Position numbers and translations under genes: made by a program. The notes under the pieces are model-generated. The model worked only from the letters and a program-made list of their open reading frames with translations. It had not been told where the DNA came from and did no database searches. DNA of 60,360 bases from Gnetum montanum (taxonomy: Eukaryota; Streptophyta; Gnetopsida; Gnetales; Gnetaceae). Below, one piece after another: positions 46,282 to 56,199 of this stretch. The stretch is taken from assembly GCA_015680685.1 (NCBI GenBank), contig MNCI01004128.1, positions 66,051 to 126,410 on the forward strand. The letters are read 5' to 3'. Positions within the stretch are counted from its first letter, which is position 1. Each line of letters opens with the position of its first letter.

Positions 46282-47822
46282 TGGAACACCACTAATTTTG
46301 GCCTAGCAGTTTTAGATAAGAATCAAGCTAAGTCATGTTGTTGCCCAACATGAGTACAACATGACCAATCTTGGAGATCTCTAAAACATCCCCCCGGGGC
46401 CCACAGGTGACTGCACCAACTTCCAGCATCCATAATCAAAATTTTTAGGTTCAAAATGTTTGGTTTTGGCTAACTACACTTTGGTTACTTTTTCAGACGT
46501 TGCACAACGTAAGGATCAACGTCACCAAATTTTGGAGCCCCTAAATTGAGTCAAAACAGGCCAAAATTGAGCACAACGACCCCCCATGACCTTCACCAAG
46601 GTCCCCAATAGCTCTCAGCCTCTAGAAAATCAAGATTTGGGCCTCAAATATGCCATTTTGGCTTGGTGAGGCTAGGGTTACTTTTTCAGACGCTGCATAG
46701 CGTAAGGATCAGCGTCACCAATTTTTGGAGCCCCAAAACTGAGCCAAAATAACTTGATTTCAAGGGTGTAAGTCATCCTCAAGGTCCACTATTGATAACT
46801 ATGGGTCCCAGCCTTCAGAAATTCCATATTTCAGCCCAAATGGCATGTTTTGGGGGTCACACTGTAGGTCACAGTGCAAGTCACGCTGGATGCTAGACAA
46901 GCGAGGTGATGTTAATCCTTCTTGATTTTCTTTTTCAAGAAATCTGTACGATGGAAAGGGAACATGGAAGCCCATTCAAAATCAAATTTGATATTGAAAA
47001 AGAAATATAATTTTTCGAAGTAGGCTAGAGTTGGAACTAATCTTTTTAAATTTTTAAAATTTATTTATTTTTTATCGATTGAGGGCTTGTATTTCGAATT
47101 TGTATTTTTTTATGGGCTTGAATGACCCACAAGTTGTAAAATACATTAAACCTGGTCAAATAAAACCCTAGCCAAACCCTAGCCCAACCCTATAAATACC
47201 CTATCAATTCACACAAACTAGGAGACAACAAAGGAGGAAAACAAGAAGGAGAAGAAGATTTTAAGAGGCAAAGATTGGAGAAATTGGCAATTCTGAAGGA
47301 AGACAGAACCTGCAATCCTTGGGTGCTCGGCACATCCAATTGTTGGCTTCCAAGTTCTTCTCACGTTTATCCCATTTCATCGTCACATCATCGTGTCATA
47401 TCTTTCCGGGGCTAGGCATTTGACTTGCCACCCACACTTGTGCAACTACGCATTGACCGGTGCACATTTTTTTTAAACAATATAATACAGTTCATTATTG
47501 CCTCCCATTTACATTATTTATTTCTATTTATGCTTTACAAATATAACTTTGTTTATGCTTTATTCATAATTCAGTATGCTTTATTTACATTTTGTATCAT
47601 TGTTTACATTCCGTTTACATCCTGTTTATAATAACCCCAGCGCTAGTTGTAGCTTACACTTGGGGAAGTCCTTGGTTTATTTACATACAAATTCAAGGCA
47701 CTCTGCCTTCATTTCCTTTTCCAACTTGCCCTCAAGCAAAGGCAGGCTCAGCTATGATTGCCCGACGATCTCTCAGTATCTGTTTCCATTCCAGCCTTAC
47801 ATCAACGATTTAGGACAGCACA
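46282..47822 (+). repeat. 3' LTR of the inner element
   Basis: 1541 bp, starts TGGAACACC and ends CAGCACA, followed by ACAAT. It aligns with 37762-39285 along its whole length. TATA box TATAAATA at 47191-47198. Confidence 0.92.
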
Positions 47823-47827
47823 ACAAT
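47823..47827. repeat. Target site duplication ACAAT of the inner element, right copy
   Basis: Exact repeat of 37757-37761, directly after the LTR terminal CA. Confidence 0.92.
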
Positions 47828-49571
47828 GATATTCTTAATCATTAAAACCTAAAGTAACCTTGTCTTATTATACCCAAAATGAAGAAGGATGGACTAAGTG
47901 CAAATGGCAAGGGTGTGACATCAATGGGACTTGTGGATTCTCTTTCGTTACATCTATGGGAGTTATCATGTAGCTTGGTTGTACTAAGATCCTTGTAGAT
48001 CTAATGAAAATTGGGTGTAAAAGTAATCAAACGACACTCAATCAAGGAAAAATAATTCTATTCTAGGGGTTCGCATTGGAAAGACATGTACCCATGCCTA
48101 AAGGTAGGTAGCTTCTCTAGATTAAGCATTCAAAAAAGAAAAAAAAAGAGTGTGTGCCAAAGTAACCACACCAAAAGAAAAAGAAACATATGTGCTGCAA
48201 AGCAAAAATCACTCCTTCCTTGAACAAAATGCCAAGTGATCGTATGCCTTGCTATCATGATGCTCGTATGGTTTTCCATCATGGCATGAAATAATGCAAT
48301 GTCACTGATCAGAGGAATGGACTTGCTCTTGATTCTGGAGCAATGGGTGAATGACACATTAATCATGTCCTACACTTAAGATTTATTGTTCTTGGGGATA
48401 GTTACCTCATTTCCTAATCTCTATAGTCCCTTCTACAATCTACCTCATCTCACTATTCATGTAATTGTGACTCATGTCTTGTATAACATTGAATTCATAT
48501 CTCATCACAGTGGTATCAACTTGTGTGTGATTTGTTGCATCAACGTAGATTACATTCAACCCTTCTAGTGACTATGAACATTTTAAGGTGTGGTTACGTA
48601 AGGGTATTATAGGTTGAAACTTGCTTTGGGGAGGACCCACTTGCGTGACTTTTGTAATTTGTACTTGTTGCACACTAGCACATCATCTTATACCCTCCAA
48701 GTACTTCATTTCCAAATCTATTCTTTCCTTTTTCATCATTTTATCAAATTTTCCTCAAAACTAGGTCCTTTTATGTGTCACCTAAACAAGGTAGATATGA
48801 CATTAAAATTTTAGGGAAACTTCCTTGAAAAACATTTCTAACTCTAAAATCACACTAAGCAAAGAATTAAAAATTTATTAAAGTCAATGAGTAAGGTATG
48901 AAATAATTGAACTTCTTTCAATAACCTTACTAACGATTGATCTTTGTGTGATTATAAATGGGCCCTAAAAGAGGACAACAAAGAGGACCTTCTCAAGGTG
49001 CAACTGGACATTTGGGGAGAGGCAGAGACTAAGGACCTCATGCAGAACATGCATAGTAGAACGAAAAATCATTCAACATCCATCAAGAAACTCCTATCAC
49101 TGCACAATCTGGCCAAGAAAAAGGTGGGGAGGTCGCAGCTCTAGCTTATGAAGAGGAACCACAGCTATTTGCGGCATGGCATGTCAAGGCCAATCAATTG
49201 TTCCCATAGCTACAGTGTCCATGGAAATTTTCTACTCTATCAAATATTGGAATATTAGCATGGATAGCTCATAATCTATAAATAGAGGAGAAGAAACTTT
49301 AGGCACTTCTTCAATAGTATTAATCTCTGAAGCCTAGAGCATAGGACAAAGCAGAGGCACCCATGGAGGAGCCACCACCACTTGGAACCATATGAGTTCC
49401 AATATATTTTGTAATTTTTGTGTCTGTGTCTAAATTTTTTTAATTCTCCATTATGGCATCAATAAATTCCTAGTCAATCAATAATCCCATACCTATTCAC
49501 TATGTAATCAATTGAACTTGTTCCTCACTTTCTCTAACTCGAGGATAAGTTGTTATTCAGTCATGGGAGTA
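47828..49571 (+). other. 3' internal region of the outer element
   Basis: Resumes the outer element after the inner insertion. No pol motif. A 66-codon frame at 48944-49144 (KWALKEDNKEDLLKVQLD) is unassigned. A TATA-like CTATAAATAGAGG at about 49277-49289 is odd for an internal region and may belong to a further decayed insertion. The sequence before the 3' LTR, ATTCAGTCATGGGAGTA, is shared with the corresponding site of the other elements. Confidence 0.5.
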
Positions 49572-50559
49572 TGATGAGTCATGGTCTCTCATATGTCATG
49601 GTATGTCAGGTCTTTTTATCGAACCCCTATTATCAGAAACCTATTGTCGAACCCCTGATATCAGGTATAGAATACTAGGTTTGATAGTTCTAGATATTGG
49701 ACCCCCGATATCGCAACCGTGATATCACATACACAATATCGCGACCTCATAAGAGATATCAGGTATGTGATATTGCAGTTCTTGTGTGAGCCTATAAATA
49801 CAAAATGGGGTGCATGGGAAATAGTAAATTTTTTAGTAGTTAGAAATTAGTATTATATTAGGATCTTTTTGTCATTTTTCCTCTCAACCCTCACTCCTAA
49901 TGCATGCCATTAGTGTGGTGATTGTGATTGTACGACATCCTTTATTTGAGTGTGACATACTTGGACATGCACATGACTAGAAATAAAGATCAATATTACT
50001 TCATCATTGTAGCATTAACTTAGTTTAATCATTTAATCATTATTATTATTTATTACTTTCAGAGTTAACATCTCTTAATCCTAAACTCCTTAAATGTGGA
50101 ATGAGTACGACTTAATCATGAGCATTTAAGTGTGACTACTTGGTATCCTAGTAGCATACCTAGGCCATGCACTTGGTAATCCCAATGGTAGTCATTCACA
50201 AGGTCCAAGATGTGTATGGATTATTAAGGAATATATGCTTATTGCACTTAGGCTAGTTTAGATTCTCTCCTCCTATTTTCTCTTAGCATAACTCTCTCTC
50301 CCTTTGCCTCCTAGCTTAGCTAAGATTATTTTCCATCACTTCCAAGAGTAGCATTAGTTTAGGAACACATCATACACATCACTCTAGACTAAAACATATG
50401 TGACAAAGAATATACTAGTCTAGGTGGGAAGACAATGAACTACAATCAACAAGTAACATTCTAGATAGTGCAACTAGCCCGTCTGCGGAGTTCGACCCGA
50501 TCGTGCGTGAAACGCTTGTATTCGTATTATTGAGTGTAGGAGTACCTTTCCACTCATTA
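49572..50559 (+). repeat. 3' LTR of the outer element
   Basis: 988 bp, starts TGATGAGTCATGG and ends CCACTCATTA, followed by GGTAC. It aligns with 34089-35059. GATATC-type motifs at 49628-49775 and TATAAATA at 49793-49800. Confidence 0.88.
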
Positions 50560-50564
50560 GGTAC
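50560..50564. repeat. Target site duplication GGTAC of the outer element, right copy
   Basis: Exact repeat of 34084-34088. Confidence 0.85.
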
Positions 50565-51645
50565 ATTCATTAGTATGAAGATAATGGTGTAAATAACCAT
50601 AGTTCCAAGTGTTGAATATCTACTTCTAATAAGAATCTCACCTTTGCTAAATTCATAATACATGTACCATTGTAAATCCTTTTTGAAGTGGATTTGAGTA
50701 GGAAAACATTATCTAGGTATGATCATAGTAAAGAATCATGAAATCCTAGGTTTAGAGACATTTTTCATTATTCCCAAGATTAAAAAATATCCACAAATTG
50801 TTGATTTATCAATAGGTACAAATCATCAGTATGATGGTAATGGCTTAACTAAGCCTAGTTCAAATACTAGGTCTTGAATTCTAATGCAAATCATACCTTT
50901 TTTGAATCCATGACACATGAAACTTTACATACCATTTTGGAAGTGGATTTAAGTAGGAAAAAATCACCTTGACATAGTTATAGTAAGGAATTATGAAACC
51001 CTATTTTTAAGAACATTGGTCATTTCACTAGGCTCAAATAACATTGACATAAATCATCAATGTGTTGAAAATTAGATGAATAACCCTAGTTTTAAGATCA
51101 AAATATTTACTTCTATTGAGAATACCATCCTTACCAAACTCATGATACAAGCATCTTTATATACCTTTTTGGAAGTGGATTTAAGTAGGCAAATATCACC
51201 TAGGCATGGTACTAGTAAAATATTATTAAATCCTAGATTCAAAAACATTGGTCATTTCCCCATAATAAAATAGCATAGACATAGTGTTAATTCATCAATA
51301 GGCACAAATCATCAATGTAATGGTAATGGGATGCCTAACCCTAATTTTGGGATCTCGATCTCTACATCTAATGAGAATCCCATATTTATAAAATCCATGA
51401 CATCTACACCATTATATACCTTTTTAAAAAATGGATTTGAGGAGGCAAACATCACCTAGGCATGGTCATAGTAAAGGATTAGAAAATCCTAATTTAAGAA
51501 ACATTGGTCATTTTTTCAAGATCAAAAAACACTAACATATGGTTTTCTTTTAGCAAGTATAAATCATCAATGTGATGGTAATGGGGTGACTAACCCTAAT
51601 TCGAAGACCTAGTCTCTGCTTCTAATTTAATGTATTTTAATCAAA
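50565..51645. repeat. ~245-bp tandem array, right part
   Basis: About four and a half units. Landmark CACCTAGGCATGGTCATAGT-like phrases lie near 50701, 50955, 51187 and 51440; landmark AATCATCAATGTGATGGTAA-like phrases near 50823, 51057, 51307 and 51567. Unit length varies from about 234 to 260 bp. Units are substantially diverged. Function unknown; it behaves like an old satellite-type array. Confidence 0.75.
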
Positions 51646-51911
51646 TTTATACTATGACCTAGAATTCCTAAATCACTTGATTATATTAAAGGTTTAAAAT
51701 AAAAATGATCAATATTTCCATATCATAATAAAAGAAATCTTCATATGTAGAAATATGTGTGATTATTTTAAGAAATGAATGTTTCTCAATAATATCTAAT
51801 TAAAACTTCCTAATTAATGTATGCCCTATTTCACATATTTTGGAAGAGCATCTAAAATTTATTAAGTACAATGGAACCCACATCTAAAAAGGAGTGAGAA
51901 TTTCGAACTCN

Positions 51912-51985
51912 TTTGTTGCTATACTGAACCATCATAGGCTACTATTATCTTAATATTTCATATTTTGCTAATCATTGACAAAGAA
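51912..51985. other. Segment bracketed by single N bases, duplicate of 52151-52223
   Basis: N at 51911 and N at 51986 enclose 74 bases, of which 73 match 52151-52223 with one difference (C/T in ATAGGCTAC against ATAGGTTAC). Most simply an assembly artefact. Confidence 0.85.
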
Positions 51986-51986
51986 N

Positions 51987-52933
51987 CCAAAAATAAAACC
52001 TTAATTTCTCAATAAAAAAAGAAAACATAAAATTCTAGGGAAAGATAACTGACAATATTTGCTCAATAAAAAGATTAAAAAAAAGAAGTGGAAAAAAGGA
52101 TCAATATAGAAAGAACATGCCAAATCAAAGCTTTATTATACATGACTATATTGTTGCTATACTGAACCATCATAGGTTACTATTATCTTAATATTTCATA
52201 TTTTGCTAATCATTGACAAAGAATGAAGGAAAATACAAAGAATATTAGAAAGAAAGTTCCATGTTGTATTCACATAGACATATCAATTGAATCACATAAA
52301 CCTATTATTCCAAGTTTCTAATCTATTTTTATGTTGATATAATGCAGTGTAAAATATTCAAGTTATTTTTTATACATTTCCTAGTATAGTTTCCTTCATT
52401 TATCTAAATTTTTACATTTCCTAGTCCATAAATACCTAGTACATGCTCCAAAATTGATTTCTACTTTTTTTTATTTCAAAGATATTCATGCTTATTGGAA
52501 AGTAATAGAAATATAAAAATATGTGTATCCTTGTGGAGTAAGAAGAAGAAAGATAAAATATTAAAGAATATATGATTTTTCTATAAATTCATCATTATCA
52601 TCATACTAATATTAATAAAATGTTTTCTTTTACATGAGTACATTAAATGCTTTATTTTCTTCTTACAAGATACATATCTTTATTAACATGCAATATATCC
52701 TAACATGATTTTGTAAATAATATATTTCAATTAAACTCTCAAACTCCTTAGATAATTTTGAAATAAAATCTCATGTGTTACATAAAATTTTTATTATTTT
52801 ACATGAGAATTCTATACAATAGATGTTCATAATCTAATTCTATAAAACATATATTTATAATATATTATATAAAATGATCTTTACTTCATTAAAAATTTCC
52901 ATATAGATATAATTCTATAAGTGTTCTTAAATA
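51987..52933. other. AT-rich DNA without a recognisable feature
   Basis: Apart from the second copy of the duplicated 73 bases at 52151-52223, I see no gene, LTR end or clear repeat. Confidence 0.55.
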
Positions 52934-52938
52934 CATTG

Positions 52939-53873
52939 TAATGAATAGTGAGGGTACCCCTAAGCTCAACCATACAAATCATGAAGCGTTCATGTGTGAT
53001 CCAGTCAAATTCTATAGACTCTATGTCTTCTAGTACACTAGTCATCTAGGAAGTTAACCTTGCCATAGTGGTCATTTGTTGTCTTCCCAATTACACTTGT
53101 GATCTATAAAGGTATGGTTAAGTGTAATCAATGCATATGATTTTTATTGTTTTATTTTTAATGTTCCTTAGTACTTAAAGTAGAGAGATGAAGTAATTTA
53201 ATAACTAATTTAATTTAACCAATTAACTAGTCCTAACAGAAGCATCTGGTCCCACCTTCTCTACATGCCTTGAACCCATGTATCCACTACTGGGTTACCA
53301 AGTGCTATGCTACTAGGCAAACCAAGCAATTACATTGCTGGGATTACCAAGCGAATACATGTTTACATACAAAGTAGTCATACTTATGTGCTTAATCTAT
53401 TTAGCTTAATTAAATAACTAATCACTTAAAGCCTAATTAAGCTTAATTAATTGCATATTTAATGAAAAAAATAAATTCATCAATAAATCATTAATCTATT
53501 CTAAGTGCTACAAGGTTAGATCAAAAGTCTCATCTCTATTGCCATACACACTAGTATGGTTCAAGTACAATAGTTCTTGAATAAAGATACGTACACTTTC
53601 TAACTTCTACTATCGACACTCAAAGAAATATTCTAATTATTTAATGGAAAAACTGCAAAAGCTCTACTACAACAAGGACTCTCTTCCTCATAAACTTGGT
53701 TGTAAGCTCAGATTTATAGTTTTTACTATTGGGTTACATCGATGGGGATCCATAGACATAGCAAATGCTATGTCAATGTAGCCTTGTTGATGGGCCAACA
53801 GCATGTAAATAGGGCCCTATCGAGGACGCCACATCAACAAGGGCCCATCAACATGACACTTTGATGCTCATCA
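52939..53873 (-). repeat. Solo LTR with target site duplication CATTG
   Basis: 935 bp. The left end TAATGAATAGTGAGGGTACCCC corresponds to TGATGAGTGGCGAGGTACCCC of the other LTRs, with the terminal G changed to A; the right end is GCTCATCA. CATTG occurs at 52934-52938 and 53874-53878. No primer site or internal sequence adjoins either end, so it is a product of LTR-LTR recombination. A minus-strand TATA-like CTATAAATCTG is near 53720-53710. U3 has ATCAATG/CATTGAT-type motifs, not GATATC. Confidence 0.85.
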
Positions 53874-54039
53874 CATTGGAATATTTTAGCATCCATATAT
53901 CATAAATTTTATATATCCTATGCAAATGTATTCAAAATTTATAGTTATGTCTTAATTTAATGTCTATATTTTAATAAAATATTACAATAAAAAACATTAA
54001 AATTCATTTGTATTAGCTAAATTAAAAAATATTCTACTT

Positions 54040-54850
54040 ATGAAGAAAAGAAACACATAGAAAATTATGTAGGCTACTTATTCATGCATGATTCATAAGT
54101 GGTAGCAAAGAAAAATAGAAAATTATGTAGGTTGCTTGGACATGCATGACTTATAATAACTAGAAAATAAAAACCATTAAAATTATGAAGGTTGCTCAAA
54201 CATGCATGATTAATAGATGATATAGAAATAATAACCTTTATGGAGGTTGCATGACCATGTATAATTTGTAAAAGATTACAAATAATAACTTTAAAAATTA
54301 TGAAGATTGCTCAAACATGCATGATTTATAAATGATATATAAATAATAATGATTAAAATTAATGAGATTATTTGTATGTGCATGATTTGCTAAGTGAAGT
54401 CGAAATAATAACCTTTAAATGTATGATTTGTAAGAGGTAACAAATAATAACCTTTAAAAATATGAAGATCACTTACACATTCATGATTTATAACTGAGAT
54501 AAAAATAACAACCATTTATAATTTGGAGGTTCTTTGATCATGCATGATTCATAACTAACCTTCAAATAATAATCAAGAAAATTAAAGAGGTTTCTCATCC
54601 ATGTATGAATCAAAGGTGATAAGAAATAAACCTAGAAATTTATGAAGCATCCTCTTCTATGCTTCATTCAAAAGTTACCTTAAAATAATAACCAAGAAAT
54701 CTATCAAAATTTCTTAGTTATACATGATTTCAATGAATTGGTAAAAAAAAAACATATGAAAGTTTACAAGTTTCTTAGATGTGCATGATTCATAAGTGAC
54801 CTTGAAAGTAAATTATGGATGTTTCTCACTCATTCACTATTCATATGTAT
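54040..54850. repeat. ~60-bp AT-rich minisatellite, about 14 diverged units
   Basis: Recurrent CATGCATGATTYATAA core at about 54083, 54151, 54212, 54254, 54315, 54378, 54419, 54478, 54539, 54599, 54657, 54718, 54780 and 54829, between phrases like AAAATTATGAAGGTTGCT and AAATAATAACC. Spacing 42-68 bp. It lies between two related LTRs but outside both. Confidence 0.8.
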
Positions 54851-55014
54851 CAGTAAAAAATAAAGCACCACTAGAGAATCCTTAGATTTTCATATATACT
54901 AATTAACAATAAAATTAAAAACATAATAATTATTTTAATTTATAGAACTTGAATAGTATTCTTGGTTTAATGGATCACATTTTTATATTATGTGATATAA
55001 TATGATTATGTATT

Positions 55015-56033
55015 TTATGAGTGGCGAGATACCCCTACACCCAACCATATGAATCACAAAGTGTCCACACACGATCTGGTCAAATTCCATGAACTTCATC
55101 ATTTTTTAGTGCATTAGCCCTTTAGGAAGTGAATCTAACCTTAAGGTCAATCATTGTCTTCCCAATTACACTTGTGATGTGACATTCATTGGTATGGTTA
55201 AGTGTAACTAAGGTAATTGATTTTTATCAATTTTTATGTATTATAAGTTGGTGCTCAAATGTAGATAAAGGTAATTTGATTAAATAGTATAAATTTATTA
55301 ATTACTTAATAATTTAACTAATCCTAACATAAGTATCCATTCCCACTTTCCATACACATCCTAAACTCACACATTTGCTACTAGACAACTAGGCACTATG
55401 CTACTAGGTGTACCAAGTAATAACACTACTAGGATTACCAAGCAAATACATGTTACGCTCAAAGTGATCATACTTATGTATTTACTATTATCTAGCTTAA
55501 TCACATCATTAACTCAATTACTAAAAAATATTTGTAGAATTATTGAAAATAATTAACAAATAATTGAAAACATTCAATGCATAAAATGCAAAAAATAATT
55601 TATCCAAAGTGCTACAAGGTTTATCAGATAGCTCATCTTTATTACTGCACACACTGTCATGCTTAAGTACAACAATGCTCAAATAAAGATCTATACACTC
55701 AATGACTCCTGCTACGAGCACTTAGGAAAAAAATTTCTAACTTACGAATGGAGAAAATGTAGGAGCCTTGCTACTACTAATATCTAGATTACCATAACTA
55801 CAACTAGTAGGTGTGTATTTATAGGAAATAAATAGACACTGTATCAATGGGGGCTCATCAACGTAGGGTCAGATGCATCAACCACATTTATGTAGTCAAC
55901 CACATCATCGATATAGTTGACCACATTAATGAGGCATCATTGACACGGTTAAATATGTTGATGAGGCCTCGTCAATGTGGTCGACCACATTGATGAGGCC
56001 TCGTTGACCTAGCCAACCAACAATGACTTATCA
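55015..56033 (-). repeat. LTR of a further minus-strand element (probably its 3' LTR)
   Basis: 1019 bp, left end TTATGAGTGGCGAGATACCCC, right end ACTTATCA. The flanking TACTCCCATGATTGAATG (56034 on) is the complement of the segment that precedes 3' LTRs in this superfamily, so internal sequence lies to the right. The partner LTR would be beyond the window. Minus-strand TATA-like CTATAAATACAC near 55822-55810. Confidence 0.75.
55850..56015 (-). promoter_or_regulatory. U3 array of CAATG/CATTG palindromes next to the TATA box
   Basis: Repeated GTTGATGAGGCCTCGTCAATG-like segments; a 20-bp perfect palindrome CAATGTGGTCGACCACATTG lies at 55973-55992. It occupies the same place relative to the TATA box as the GATATC arrays of the other LTRs. 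Looser copies of the motif occur in the solo LTR (53730-53870) and at 59590-59670. Confidence 0.6.
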
Positions 56034-56199
56034 TACTCCCATGATTGAATGAAAACTCATCCTTGAGTTCTTTTAAAAAATTTGGAAGATATGGGATTAT
56101 TGATTAAATTTTTCTTTAATAAAATAAATTAACTAACTTTGACAAAAAATGAAGTGCTCAGGTGTATGGATGAACACATTACAAAAATGATGGTGTTCA

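Larger units (their letters stand above)
37762..47822 (+). mobile_element. Inner LTR retrotransposon, 10.06 kb, gag-pro only with long tandem-repeat region
   Basis: Complete element with LTRs 37762-39285 and 46282-47822, both TG...CA, and a perfect ACAAT target duplication. The primer site is at 39291-39309, and a purine-rich segment AATAGGGGCCAA lies just before the 3' LTR. Coding remnants are gag and retropepsin (39620-43200); the 3 kb after them is tandem repeats and AT-rich DNA with no reverse transcriptase or integrase. It lies inside the outer element, and its LTRs appear less diverged from each other than those of the outer element, as nesting requires. The relative at 5.9-11.1 kb has the same layout. 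Confidence 0.93.
34089..50559 (+). mobile_element. Outer LTR retrotransposon, interrupted by the inner element
   Basis: Plus-strand element of about 6.4 kb once the 10.07-kb inner insertion is removed. It has LTRs at 34089-35059 and 49572-50559, a primer site at 35061-35078, gag at 35192-37342 and a perfect GGTAC target duplication. The LTR terminal dinucleotides have decayed: the 5' LTR starts TA instead of TG, and the 3' LTR ends TA instead of CA. The two LTRs differ clearly, by eye around one base in ten, which fits an old insertion. No protease or pol is recognisable. It belongs to the same superfamily as elements A' and C. Confidence 0.9.

Noticed and set aside
34089-50559. The two outer LTRs as separate solo LTRs
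   Set aside because: The GGTAC duplication is found only outside the pair, and a primer site and gag follow the first copy, so they belong to one element.
54040-54850. CRISPR-like array
   Set aside because: Units are diverged and spacing is irregular; the context is a plant nuclear genome.
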